DNA of 64,000 nucleotides, from NCBI GenBank assembly GCA_948474755.1, contig CAOLHI010000077.1:496001-560000 (forward strand), written 5' to 3'. This document shows, piece by piece, positions 53,816-64,000 of the stretch. This DNA comes from Ctenosaura bakeri. Taxonomy: Eukaryota > Chordata > Lepidosauria > Squamata > Iguanidae. The position numbers were made by a program, and so were the translations under genes. Position 1 is the first letter of the stretch, and every line of letters starts with the position of its first letter. Below the pieces are notes generated by a model that saw nothing but the letters and a program-made list of their open reading frames with translations, did no database searches and had not been told where the DNA came from.

Positions 53816-55187
53816 TTTATGCCAGATTATTTGGCATATACTCCTGCTGAAATTGCATTCCTATACCTTTAGACACTGTTCCTGCTTGTTCATTTACAAA
53901 ATGAGCAATCATGCAAGGGAGTGTGTGGGTAGGTGTGTCACAGCTGGCCTAAAATCAAGATCAGGCAGAAAATAATTCCTTGCCCCTCTCTCCACATCAA
54001 GTTTCATAATCCACAAGGCTGCCCAAGATATTTTTTCTCCTTCTTGTTCCTAGAATTAAAAATGGAAAAATGAAATAACAAGTAACTTGCTGTTCTTCCA
54101 TGACACAGAAAATGTGCAGCCCGGGGACCTAATTCTGTCTGTGTGGCTGGCTGTGTGTGTATGCATGTGTGTGTCCATCTGTCCCTGGGCTAGGAAACTT
54201 ATCCAGTGTTGCAAAGATTGATGTTGATAGCTTTGCTTTTAAAACAAAAGTCTGAGTGGCAGTACCAACAATCTTTAAAACTGGTTTCATACCAAGTTCC
54301 AAACCAAATAGCCCCCCAACCGAAAAATATTTTGAAAAAGTTTTGTCGATTGGACTGAACCTGCTCAAAAATATTTAGGGTGTCAGGCTAAGTTTGAGAC
54401 TGAGTTTGATCAAAACTGGGTCATCAATGTGTCTTCTAAAGATAGACACACATACACATACACACTATGTCCAAAACATTTCCAGGGTCTTTGTTCCCCT
54501 TAGATAACATACAAAACTGTGTAACTCTATGGTAAAGTTTATGGATCTGTATGTCACAGCAGGGGCAAGAAAAAATTTTCACCTTGGCAGGTGACAACAC
54601 TGCATGATCTGGAATGGGAAGCTACAAGAAGTAGCTTCCATGTTTGATCTCAAGTCCATTTTTGCCAATTCTTTCTTAAGTTACTGGTAAGACTGATGTT
54701 CAGCAAGCAAAGCATCCATATTTGGGGGTGGGTTTTGTGTTGTTTGAGAGCATTTAAGGCCAAAAAAAGGTCATTTTTTAAAAATAGGGTTTAGGGGATC
54801 TAGAGCTGCCAGGTTGAATATGGGACAGGGCTCCTGTAACTTTAAAGTTCAGAAGCTCCTGGATCAGGAAGAAGTACCACAAAATTCTGTTTGACCAAAC
54901 TATAGCGTATCTCCTGCCTGACATCCAAACTCAGGTTTTAGCTGATGTAGCTCTACCAATGCGGTTCTTTATTGGCTGGAGGCAACGGCAGAGAAACTTC
55001 TAGCTCCATTCCTGTATCTCAACCACCACACAATATGAGAATGAAGATACTGTGTGTCCAGCTACAGGAATGGAGCTAGACTTTGATCCAACACTGCACA
55101 CTCCCCGCTTCTTTCCAGTAAATAACAATGGAGACGCTGCATCAGCTAAAAGGGTGGTGACTGGGGGTGATGGAAGAAACATGATGC
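53816..55187. other. No gene or clear repeat
   Basis: Unassigned 1.4 kb. The inverted words CTAGCTCCATTCCTGTATCT (54999) and CAGCTACAGGAATGGAGCTA (55058) form an 11-15 bp inverted pair about 50 bp apart. No coding-like frame. Confidence 0.35.
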
Positions 55188-55274
55188 ATACCTTCTAACA
55201 TTTAAGGGGTGTGAACTGGGACATGTGTGGCTCAGCAACATCAGAGAGTGGCCAGAATATGTGGCCAGGCAAAT

Positions 55275-55432
55275 CTATCATGGGGTTTTCTTGTTCAGAA
55301 AGAGTTTGCCTTTGCCTTCCTCTCTGAGGGTGAGAGAGTGATTTGCCCAAGGTCACCTAGTGAGTTTCCATGGCTAAGCAGGAATTTAACCTTCGTTCCC
55401 AGAGTTGTAGTCCAGTGTTCAAACCACAACAC
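55275..55432 (-). mobile_element. tRNA-derived SINE, antisense, partial
   Basis: ATCATGGGGTTTTCTTGTTC, GAGTTTGCCTTTGCCTTCCT, GATTTGCCCAAGGTCACCTA, GAGTTTCCATGGCTAAGCAG and AGTCCAGTGTTCAAACCAC: the family body and head without the (CAA)n tail. Confidence 0.88.
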
Positions 55433-55464
55433 AACTCTGATTCTCCACATAAACCTATTACAGT

Positions 55465-55560
55465 GCACCTGCCCTATACGTGGGTTCTATTCCAGGAACG
55501 CTTGCATAAAACAAAAAACATGACTACATTCCATTGTAGCCAATGGATGCAATGTGTGTG
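55465..55560. repeat. Possible DNA-transposon remnant (CCCTATACGTGGGTTC)
   Basis: TGCCCTATACGTGGGTTCTA, CCAGGAACGCTTGCATAAAA and CCATTGTAGCCAATGG resemble a Tigger-type end. Weakly supported. Confidence 0.35.
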
Positions 55561-55676
55561 TGCACATCACATCGACTGACTATAATAGGATACAGTGCTT
55601 CATGTGGCCTTGCATTCGTGCATGTAGAAGTCACACGAGAAGAAGGTACACTGTTTTTTAAGAGAGACTCTGGAAT

Positions 55677-56164
55677 TTATATACTAAATTTAGGTGTTCA
55701 AATCTTTTTTATTAACCAATATAACCACATTTTTTATCTTTACATCTTCATACATTATAAACAAATTAAAACCACAAGCCATATATATAACTTAACTTAA
55801 AAGAAACCATTAATCAAAATCAAATTTCCTGTATTCATCTTCCATATCTAACTTCTTTTCCATAGGTATTTACCACTCGTTTTTTTCATAATTTGTTCCG
55901 TGCAGCAACATTCCATTACCCGGTTACACAGTTACACAGTTATTTCTTCCTATAATATTCTTCCCTTATTCTCTTGACCTATTCATATTGGTTACTCCTA
56001 GTTAGTAATGCCCAACAGTAAGTTATACAAAATATTTCTATCCATAAATCTCTACTTTCTTATAATTTCCTTGATTCTATATTGATTCTGTATTACCCCA
56101 TGTTACTTTCCCTCAGGATCCCCTACTTCCTCTTTTATATTAGCCCTTATATACTAAATTTAGG
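55677..56164 (-). mobile_element. L1-like LINE 3' UTR insertion with 18-bp target duplication
   Basis: TTATATACTAAATTTAGG occurs at 55677-55694 and exactly again at 56147-56164. The insert begins with a T-run shortly after the left duplication (poly(A) on minus) and is AT-rich throughout. This is a 5'-truncated antisense LINE insertion by target-primed reverse transcription. The L1 label is by composition and by similarity to the other AT-rich tails. Confidence 0.8.
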
Positions 56165-56273
56165 AAAAACTCCATCCCCTCTCCTCTCCCTCCTGCTGAG
56201 TTAACTACTTTGAATTCAGTTTCCAGCAACCTAATTAAGCCAGGACAAAGGAGGAAAGTGGGAGGACAGGAGA

Positions 56274-56691
56274 GAAACTGGGACATTTTTTTTCATTTTT
56301 TTTTTAAATTTTAATGCATTAAAACACAAAGGATAAACAAACAGACATTCATAACTCATTTATACATCCATTCAATATATCAAACTTCATACATTCCATA
56401 GCATAAGCTTATTTCTTTATCAGGTTTCCATTATATTATTCTTTCTATTATCAGATTTACCAGATCTCATCTTTATATGTAAGTAATTCTCACAATTCCA
56501 TTTCCTTCTTGTTTGAGCATTAAATCACTATACATTCCATCTATATTCAATAGCAAAAATCAACACTAACAAAATATTATTTAGACTACTCCAATTTTCC
56601 TGTTTCAATTACCTGACTTCAACTGCATGCTCAAATCTAGTCTACGAAACTAGCTGTCGCTAGATCTCCTCATCTGAAACTGGGACATTTT
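56274..56691 (-). mobile_element. L1-like LINE 3' UTR insertion with 16-bp target duplication
   Basis: GAAACTGGGACATTTT is found at 56274-56289 and exactly at 56676-56691. The insert (about 386 bp) starts with a T-run and TTTTAATGCATTAAAACAC. Removing it restores an uninterrupted X element. Confidence 0.85.
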
Positions 56692-56767
56692 AAAAGCAGC
56701 TGAGAAAGCAGAATAGCAGAGGACTAAATGGAGGTATTCCTGCCAAAGCAGAACAGTTGGTGGGTAT

Positions 56768-58149
56768 CCATAATGGTCTTTCTGACCCAGGATTTACTAA
56801 CTAAGAAAGCTAAAAGAGCTCTGTTTTCTGTTCAGCCTGGCAACCTTAGAGGGGTCTGGGAGTCCTGAGGGGCTTGAGGGCCACAAAATTGAGGCTGACT
56901 TTGTCACACTTTTTTGGCTCGTTTGTATAGGTACCTTCCCTGTGGTGACGGATGAGACATGAGATCTTCAGCCTCCAGGCTCTCCAGTTTTTCCTCAAGA
57001 GATTCATTATGGAATCGGTAAGAAAGCAGTGAGACAACAATGGCTTTCTTGTGTGTCCACTAGCATTGTAAATGTGCTTTGTGAAGGGTCTCTGGTTTGA
57101 TGTTAAGAATTATCAGATTGGTGAGTGCTAGGATTGGGGACGTTTCGGTGGTGATCACACATATTTGGAACTCCCTGCCCTGGGAACTACATTACCCCCT
57201 CCATACACTGATTGCTTTCAAACTTTTTTTCCCTCTTCTGCCTGGTATATGAATGAATATGGGTTGTTAGAGCTCACTGGTTGTTGGCTCAATATGGAGG
57301 CAATTGTGCATCTCTGCCCAGGGCCACATTAAGATCTTCATTGGCTCTAGGCACTCTTGTATTCGACTCCCCATCTTGCCTTGATGTACCACTAGGGATC
57401 TTTTTGTAGGCCCTAAAATTTTGTAGGCTCTAGGCACTGTGCCTAAAGCGCCTAATGGAAAAGGCAGCCCTGCTTCTTGCCTCTTTTTGAAGGATTAGTT
57501 GAGAACAAAAAGACCCAGATTAATTCTTTTGGGTAAGAACAGCCCATCAGGTTCATTTAATCTCTGAAAATTACAAGCGTGCCTTATCAGAATGCAGCTA
57601 ATGTGAACCACTGTTGGGAATGTTGTGGGTGTGGAGGAGGGAGGTGCTGATAGTAGTTTACAGAGCACATTCACCCCCCCACCCTTCCCCTTTCAATCTT
57701 GTAGAATGTAGAACGGCCCACAGTGGCCTTAATATCCTTTTTGTTTGCTCACGCTGCGAATGGCAGGTGCCCAAGTGCTGTTCTGAAGTCTGTTGTGTAC
57801 TTTATAAAACCGCTAAAGCTGCAGCCGGTTTAACATAGACATCCTGAGCTGACCCCCACAACAGTCTCCAAGCAAACAAAGAAAGGAGAGAAAAAGGAGG
57901 GGAGAGCCCTTAAGGATAACATTGTAGTCCTACCACATTCAAGTACAGAGTTAAGATATTTGAGGTTAGGACACTTTGAAAACCCACTTGCAAAGAAATG
58001 TAAGGTCAGCAATTCCTAACTTCAGCAGCAAGACCACAAGCTTTAATTCTGTGGTCACTTGGGACAGTAAAAGGAACAACGTGTCACAGAGTGATGTTTG
58101 CACTAAGCAGTCAAAGAAGACAGGATCGTCTCTAGTCCAGCTATCCCAA
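56768..58149. other. Mostly single-copy-looking; no gene confirmed
   Basis: 57590-57850 looks unique and includes ACTTTATAAAACCGCTAAAG and CTGCAGCCGGTTTAACATAG. Around 57300-57460 there are repeated 'ctaggcact' words (CTCTAGGCACTCTTGTATTC; CTCTAGGCACTGTGCC), an old repeat remnant. No open frame with domain features. Confidence 0.35.
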
Positions 58150-58260
58150 ATCTAGCAGAGACCTCCAGATGTGTCAGACTACAACCCCCATTATCCTCAG
58201 CCATGCCAGTTGAGAATGATGAGGATTGTAGTTTGGACACACTTGTAAGTTGCCAGACTG
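58150..58260. mobile_element. Palindromic hAT-type MITE (family Q)
   Basis: GACCTCCAGATGTGTCAGAC and TACAACCCCCATTATCCTCA mirror AATGATGAGGATTGTAGTTT and GGACACACTTG. Confidence 0.7.
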
Positions 58261-58524
58261 GGGAAAGCTCTTTGTGACAGTTGCCTAAGGCACTCATTGA
58301 TTCTGTATAACTGAGGATCAAATGTGGATCAATTTCATGGTGGAAACCTCTTGGAAACGTGTTTCCTCTTGAAAAAGCTGTTGGAGCTTCCCCTCTTTTG
58401 GATAAGGGGCTGGGAAGAGGGATGATCCAACTGTTTCTGCAGTGTAGTGGACTGGTTCTACATCTGTCCACATGTTTTGCAATTAGGCACATCGGGGAAA
58501 ACATAGAGGCTTATAGGCCTTGGA

Positions 58525-58640
58525 AGTAGATGGTTTCTGTGTGAGTTGGGTGGTGAATCTGTTCAGGGCTTTTGTCCAGATTTTAAAGGAACTGTCCAAG
58601 GTGGTAAACCCTACTCCCAGAATATCTTGGATAACAACTT
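58525..58640. mobile_element. Palindromic MITE (family Z), partial
   Basis: GGGTGGTGAATCTGTTCAGG, TTTAAAGGAACTGTCCAAGG and the beginning of the right arm CTTGGATAACA. Confidence 0.6.
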
Positions 58641-59794
58641 TAGCAAAAATGGACAGAGAGCTACATAAAGCCTGGGGGCCATGCGTGGCCTGAAGGACAC
58701 CAATTCTGTAGCACTGCTTCAAGCACTCAGGTTTTTTCCCCCTGAGCATTTCTTTTTATAAAAACATTCATTCCATAAAATTACCCTTCAAAAATATTTT
58801 TTAAAAACTGGCCAACCACAGTACTGGTTGTATAAGAAAAAGAATGCTCATCATATCAAGTTAAACTAATGGCCTATCTAGCCATGGTGTACTCTTTCTG
58901 TGGCACCCACATGGCCCTGTTCTGAAGGACCAAATGAGTGGCCTGTGGGGGGGGGGTATAACCTTGGGCATATCATTTTTCTCTCTCTCTGCAAACGCAT
59001 TCCATCATAGAGAATCAAACTGACATCCACCTCATTCAAACATCCTAACAAACCATGGTTTGAGCTAAAAATCATAGTTTCAGCTTCCAAACTATACAGC
59101 AGGCATAACATAATTTAGAACTAGTTGTCTGCTGCTTATTTTCTCTCTGTTCATCACTTCTGTCCTTTCAGGTACAGAGGTCTTTGAAAGGAGACCAGCA
59201 TCTATAACTACAGCTTGCCAATTCAGATTCATGTCATACCATAGTTAGCCCAAGCTGGAATTTGCAGACTAATATATTGTGATTTTTGACTATGCAAATC
59301 ATGGTTCATTCATTCTTTCATTTATTCTACCTATAAGCCACCTTTTAGCCAAAGTTCTCAGAGTGATTCACATAAAGACTAAATAAAACAAAATAAAATC
59401 AGTAAAACCCAGCTAATAATATCAGCTATAAAAACATCTTAAAATACCAAAGCAGAAGCTTATCCAATAACAAATCCTGAAAAAAAATGGCCAGAGATGA
59501 ACAAAGTGAATTTAAAACAGGTCTAAGAAATAACTTTAAGATACACCTGGATTATCAAGTGTTTGGCAAGTGAAAAGTCCTGAGATAATTAAAGGTCTTT
59601 GCCTGGCACACACACACAAAATGAAGAAAATAAGCACCCAAACTGCTGTCTTAGGATAAGCATGGCAAGGGGGAGGTAATAGCCTCCCACTGAAACTGTT
59701 TGTAGGGGCCACTTGAACCACAACTTCTCATGGTTATCTGGGAACACAAGTAGATGTGTACGAGAAGAGGCAGGCTTTCAGATACCATGATTCG
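58641..59794. other. No gene; element tail near 59310
   Basis: TTTATTCTACCTATAAGCCA and GTTCTCAGAGTGATTCACAT at 59318 resemble the common 3' tail seen at 31490. The rest is unassigned, with a G-run at 58948 and a CACACACACACA run near 59609. Confidence 0.35.
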
Positions 59795-59965
59795 TGGTAG
59801 CTGGTGGCTTCCATGTCATTGAGGTAGTGAGTCCACCTCAGGTTTTAGGCTGAACTTCAGCTGAGCTATTCAAGGTGCTGAATCCTATCTCCAAAATTAG
59901 TTCATTGGTCCTTTGAAATTCAGATGAAAAACTGGAGTAGATCCACCATCCTAGTAACCTGGGAA
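59795..59965. mobile_element. Palindromic MITE (family Z)
   Basis: GCTGGTGGCTTCCATGTCAT, GTCCACCTCAGGTTTTAGGC and a right arm TTCAGATGAAAAACTGGAGT, AGATCCACCATCC. Confidence 0.75.
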
Positions 59966-60152
59966 CTGCTAACTCTCACATACTCTGGCCTCAAGACAAG
60001 AAGGGCTTCACAGCTTAGTCAACACTTCAAATCAGCCCAGAAACAAACCAGGAAGTAGTGAAGATGGCATGATATTGGGTAATATGGCATAATAAACAAT
60101 TCCCATTTCCAGCCAATATCCTTGCTGCCATCTTTTGTATTATCTATAGTTT

Positions 60153-60202
60153 CTGGTGACTTGAAGGCACACACAACAACAACAACAACAACAACAACAA
60201 CA
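60153..60202 (+). mobile_element. tRNA-derived SINE 3' end with (CAA)n
   Basis: GTGACTTGAAGGCACACACA followed by about nine CAA units (60172-60202). Only the tail remains. Confidence 0.85.
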
Positions 60203-60618
60203 GTTTTTGCACTATCTTTAAAGGTAGAATACAACACAGTGTAGTAATCTAGTGGGAGGTTACCGAGGCAGGGAGCACTGAAACTGGTCTGTCTCCGTCA
60301 GAGCAAGAACATAATGGTTTACCAGCTTAACCTGGGAAAAGGCAATTCAGGCCATACAGAACACCTGTCCATCTAGTGATAGAAATGGATTCACAAATAA
60401 CTGAACTACAAAGCTGAGCCTCTAGGGCACAAGGGGGCTTAATGTGGCCAGTTGACCACACATGGCCCCCACTGCACTCCTAGACTAGGAAAGAAATGCA
60501 AAAATGAACAGTTGTGCCATGAGAGCACATGATAACCCATGTATTTGGGACTGCTCTGAGATTGTTTTAGGCCCAAATAGTGTTGTTGCTATTGTTTTTA
60601 AATGAAAGTCAAAAACTA
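60203..60618. other. No gene recognised
   Basis: Unassigned. A GGGGGCTTAATGTGGCCAGT / CACATGGCCCCC pattern near 60430-60470 may be a hAT-like remnant. Confidence 0.3.
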
Positions 60619-60710
60619 CAGTCAGCCCTCCAGATTTGCTAGGGTTAGGGGTGCAGGACAAAAATGGAAAGATCATAAATATCAGAATTTGTGTGTGTGT
60701 TCGTGGGCAG
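60619..60710. mobile_element. Tigger-like MITE, left part
   Basis: CAGTCAGCCCTCCAGATTTG preceded by TA, then CTAGGGTTAGGGGTGCAGGA as in 39555-39640. The right end was not found. Confidence 0.65.
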
Positions 60711-61279
60711 GGGGCTGAGGCATGGTGGGGAAAATGGACACCCAGGGTTCGAACCAGGTCAGGGAAAGGAGAGGAAAAGGGAGTTGGTTGGCTGTATACT
60801 TCCTCTTTCACGCCTATTTTGTCCTTGGGTTTGGAGGGGCTTTGGAAGAGGGTTTGTGGTCCTGAGAAATCAGGCTACAAGCCATCTTTAGCTGGCCAGG
60901 CAGAAGCTGGGGGAGGAGGAAGAGAGCCAACACTAGGTTTTTAGAGGACTGCATGGCCTGATTGGAGCCACCAAGGAGTAGGGCCCTGACTCGTCCAAAT
61001 ATGTCCAGTCCATTTAAGGGAAGTGTATCCCCTTGCCCAACGAGATGGACCCCACTAGCCTGGTTAGAGGAGCTGTCCACCAACAGTAGCTCTGTCTTAT
61101 GTGAGCAGAGCTTCAGTGTTGGAAGACAGAACTTCAACTCTCTTGACCTCGCTTTGGCATGATATCTAAGCTAAAGCAATGCGTCTGGTCTCCAAGACAT
61201 GAGTACCTCCTGTTGGGGTCCCCAGACTGCTGCCTTTGATAGCAAAGCAAACAAACAAGGCCATTAATTGGTGCTCCAT

Positions 61280-61680
61280 GTCTTGGTATGTGTGTTTTGG
61301 AGATTTTCCTGGATACAGATGGGAGATAAATGAGACTGAAAATATTGAAAGATTTGCAATATGGCTTGATGAGCTGTCTCAGTGTGTTTTTCCCCCTGCA
61401 AAACCCTCGTGCATCAGCGGCTGTACCGCCTGCCAATTATTACAGTCTTCTAGAATTTCTCATTTTGAACAGTTGGAGAAAAAACATTACTATCTCTCTT
61501 TCTTTCTCTCTGTTTCTCCCTGCCTGCCTCTATTAATTAAAAAGAATGAGCAACAGAGGCTAGGGAGAATGTTAATTAAAATATTCATTAACTAATTCCC
61601 TGTGCTAATATGGTTACTACTGATAGTTGCTACAAAAACTTAGTGCTAATATTTATACAAAGATGGAATTTAAAAGCTTG
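61280..61680. promoter_or_regulatory. Candidate conserved non-coding element (enhancer-like)
   Basis: A repeat-free block. Homeodomain-type words cluster at 61530-61600 (CTATTAATTAAAAAGAATG, GTTAATTAAAATATTCATTA, ACTAATTCCCTG). Upstream are GCCAATTATTACAG and CTCATTTTGAACAGTTGG. The crossing 119-codon frame has no domain. Enhancer function is inference. Confidence 0.35.
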
Positions 61681-61916
61681 GTCATGTTCTTTTTTTTGGG
61701 ACTAGAACATCCCAGAATTCCTCTGTCAGCAACACTAGTTGTCATGCTGGCTGGGGTTTACTCTGGGAATTATTGGACACAAAAGGAACTTTTCTAAGCT
61801 GTGGCATAGGGTTTGTATTTTACATCCCAAAGACAGAACATGACTCAGATAGGAGATGTTTGTTTGGGGAGCCATTTCATAAATAATAGAGAGACAAATG
61901 CTGATTTGCCCCGAAT

Positions 61917-62108
61917 GCATTCCCTCCAACTGTCCCAGTTTGGCAGGAATAGTCCTGATTAATCTTCTGCCACCCTACTTTTTCAGCCGCTTTTAAAACG
62001 TCCTAGTTTCTCTCTCTTCCTCCAACTTTCCCCCTTTCTCCTCAGCTTAATTCCATTGCTGAAAACTGAGTTCAAAGTGTAAAAGCAGTTTGCATTCAAT
62101 TAATGAGT
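61917..62108 (-). mobile_element. Family-X element, 3' half, antisense
   Basis: CATTCCCTCCAACTGTCCCA, GGCAGGAATAGTCCTGATTA, TTTCAGCCGCTTTTAAAACG and GCTGAAAACTGAGTTCAAAG. Truncated where the SINE begins. Confidence 0.82.
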
Positions 62109-62119
62109 AATGGGACAGC

Positions 62120-62296
62120 CAGCTTGGTGTAGCGGTTTGAGCACTGGAGAATGGCCCCAGCGACCAGGATTGGATTCTCTGATCAGCCATGGAAACCCAC
62201 TGGGTGACCTTGGGTTGTCATACACTCTCAGGCTCAGAAAACTCTGTGATAGGCTTGCCATAAGTCAGAAAATATTTGGAGGCACACAATGAGTAA
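62120..62296 (+). mobile_element. tRNA-derived SINE
   Basis: CCAGCTTGGTGTAGCGGTTT and GAGCACTGGAGA (A-box region), GACCAGGATTGGATTCTCTG (B-box region), CATGGAAACCCACTGGGTGA, then GGCTTGCCATAAGTCAGAAA and GGAGGCACACAATGAG. The internal segment is shortened and the (CAA)n tail is missing. Confidence 0.9.
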
Positions 62297-62330
62297 TAAA
62301 AAAATGTACTGTTCAAAACATAACTTCTAA

Positions 62331-62494
62331 GGCCATTTCGGCGCTAGACTGTTATAGTGCTATCATTGCACTTTCAACCTCTTATGGAATCCTGGGGTTT
62401 GCAGCCGTCCCCTCCCGAAACTGCAAACTCCAGGATTCCATAGGAGGTTGAAAGTGCAATAATAGCACTATAACAGTCTAGCGCCAAAATGTCT
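62331..62494. mobile_element. Family-P MITE, 164 bp, with TAA duplication
   Basis: GGCCATTTCGGCGCTAGACT mirrors AGTCTAGCGCCAAAATGTCT. TAA lies at 62328-62330 and 62495-62497. The CG-containing GGCGCTAG variant appears in both arms, so the substitution predates insertion or was copied between arms. Confidence 0.92.
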
Positions 62495-62497
62495 TAA

Positions 62498-63276
62498 GTT
62501 TTGCTACAACCTCTACTTGCATCCTAAAACAGGCCCAGCCCTACCATTAAGTAGAGGGAACTGGCTTCCTCTGGCATCAGAGGCTGAGGGACAGTAGCCA
62601 TCTCTGTGGCCATTTCTCCTGAGACTTATACCCTAGCTGAGTCTTCTGGCTATTCCTGTACTACTGAGCCTGTGCTCCAAGGGCAGCAAAGCTTGCTTGT
62701 TACAATTTCATTTAGGTTTTTTTTTAATCAATCTACTTAGAATTGCTTGCCGCAGCTGTTATTTTCTGCTTCTTCTTCTACCTTCTTGTACTTCTGCTGC
62801 TTATATTATTGCCTACAGGGCTGGAACAATATATTCTGACACTGATCAAGCAGTGAGTGCTGCCCGCCTCGCCTCCACCCCAAGTCATGGTTCAGAGTAC
62901 CAAAAGCCAATCACATCATTTTGGCACATGTTATTTTGGCCCTCACCCCAACAAAATCCCACACATGCCTCTCCCCTGGGATGTGGTTTTGAGGAAGGCA
63001 AAACAAGGACATTGCCCCCACCAATAATAATTCTGCCCCTCCAATAAATTTTTCCTTCACTCCTCGAATTTCTAGCATTGCAGGGAGTGAGACGCTGAAA
63101 ATCACTCATGACTTGAACTCTAGTATTTGCTCTTTTTGCATTGCTTTGGTCACTTTGTATTTCTAAATGGTTAATTGATTTTTATGTTAGTGCAAGGCTA
63201 CAGATTTGGGGACTGAAGGAAAATGATGGCTGCTGTATCACACTGAATATCCCGGGCACTACCCCTTGTAACATCA
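62498..63276. other. No gene recognised
   Basis: Unassigned. A 116-codon plus frame (62697-63047) has no motif and crosses T-runs. Treated as incidental. Confidence 0.35.
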
Positions 63277-63692
63277 CTCCTAGAATCATAGAGCTGGAAA
63301 AGACCACAAGGGCTATCCAGTCCAATCCCCTGCCATGCACAACTATGCAAGCAAAGCACTCCTGACGAATGGCCATCCAGTCTCTGCTTAAAAACTTTCA
63401 AAGAAGGAGACTTTATCACATTCTGAGGCAGTGCATTCCAGTCAGACAGGTCTGCCTGGCAGGAAGTTCTTAAAGTTTAGGTGGAATGTCTTTTCCTTGT
63501 AGTTTGAAACCATTGCTCCATGTCCCATTCCCCAGAGCAGCAGAAAACAAGTTTGCTCCATCTTCCATATGACATCCTCTCAAATATTTAAACATGGCTA
63601 TAATGTCATTTCTTAACCTTCTCTTTTCCAAGCTAAACATATCCAACACTCTAAGCTGCTCCTTATAAGGCGTGGTTTCTATGCATGTAGGA
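63277..63692 (-). mobile_element. CR1 LINE 3' end, antisense
   Basis: TAGAATCATAGAGCTGGAAA, GACCACAAGGGCTATCCAGT, AAGGAGACTTTATCACATTC and TTTAAACATGGCTATAATGT. The minus frame reads LRVLDMFSLEKRRLRNDIIA and FSAALGNGTWSNGFKLQGKD. Confidence 0.9.
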
Positions 63693-63884
63693 TCATCAGG
63701 GCCCAACCTCTATGACATCGCTAGAGGTTGTTTCTAGGCCTCAAATTGTGGCCCTGAAATCTCAGGGCATGGAATGGCCTTGAATTGGGAACAGATTTTC
63801 TATCTGGAGGCAATGCCTTCATTTTAGCTCACTTCATAGCCACATCCCTGCTTTACTTCCTAAGAGTAAAAATTCAATTTTTTT

Positions 63885-64000
63885 TAACCGCCATCAAGTC
63901 AACTGTGGCTTATGGCAATCCTATGGATGAGAGATTTCCAAGAGATAGAGAGCTATAATCAACCACCCTGCTCAGCTTTTGCAGATTTGGGGATGTGTCT
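63885..64000 (-). mobile_element. RTE/BovB-like LINE 3' end, antisense
   Basis: CCGCCATCAAGTCAACTGTG, GCTTATGGCAATCCTATGGA and CACCCTGCTCAGCTTTTGCA are the reverse complement of the 53710-53800 terminal region. It runs off the window edge. Confidence 0.75.

Larger units (their letters stand above)
55188..56767 (+). mobile_element. Family-X element carrying a SINE and two L1-like insertions
   Basis: X words occur at 55188 (CATACCTTCTAACATTTAAG), 56165-56289 (CTGCTGAGTTAACTACTTTG, AGAGAAACTGGGACATTTT) and 56676-56767 (AGCAGCTGAGAAAGCAGAAT, AACAGTTGGTGGGTAT). The intervening segments are later insertions, so a 380-bp element is spread over 1.58 kb. Confidence 0.8.

Noticed and set aside
60172..60202. 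CRISPR-like short repeats
   Set aside because: The unit is a 3-bp (CAA) SINE tail with no spacers, and the sequence is vertebrate.

Overview
The window looks like intergenic or intronic DNA from a squamate reptile, most likely an iguanian lizard (anole or spiny-lizard type). The repeats point there: tRNA-derived SINEs with (CAA)n tails, Sauria-type SINEs, CR1 3' ends, RTE/BovB-like LINE 3' ends, an L1-like LINE, SPIN-type hAT ends and many lizard-style palindromic MITEs. I found no convincing host protein-coding exon, rRNA or tRNA gene. The longest open frames (245, 170, 169 and 140 codons) fall in repeats or an LTR and are read as chance.

Layout. 0.6-2.6 kb: a compound CGG/CTG/CTT microsatellite, a sense CR1 3' end, a SINE and an antisense L1-like fragment. 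2.8-5.6 kb: a TGCA-rich unclassified repeat, a palindromic MITE, a Sauria SINE, an L2/CR1-like fragment. 5.7-7.8 kb: two LTR-like blocks, each with an acidic short ORF then a TATA box. 8.3-10.6 kb: CR1 and palindromic Z elements. 11-14.5 kb: mostly single-copy-looking DNA. 14.6-15.4 kb: probable solo retroviral-type LTR. 16-20.2 kb: hairpin-bearing repeat, SINE, second TGCA-rich repeat, CR1. 21-26.2 kb: nested palindromic MITEs, the first composite SPIN-like element, two X-family elements. 28.8-33 kb: self-nested H elements, a third X, a second H and a Tigger-like element. 33.7-35.1 kb: the second, longer and inverted composite SPIN-like element, inserted in an X element. 36.6-49.9 kb: mixed repeats, a Tigger-like element with TA duplication, a second LTR, a Sauria SINE split by a coding-like insert. 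50-56.8 kb: microsatellites, a candidate conserved element, an RTE/BovB-like fragment split by a MITE, and an X element carrying two antisense L1-like insertions with clear target duplications. 58-64 kb: Z and Q elements, a second candidate conserved element, SINE, MITE, CR1 and RTE.

The strongest observation is the pair of composite hAT elements (22567-23371 and 33836-34954). Both have SPIN-type ends and exact 8-bp target duplications, and they share an unusual CpG-rich core that already contained a palindromic MITE. That implies a family formed by capture and then amplified. Calls rest on reading the sequence and comparing copies within the window. Family names given from memory should be checked with a repeat library.
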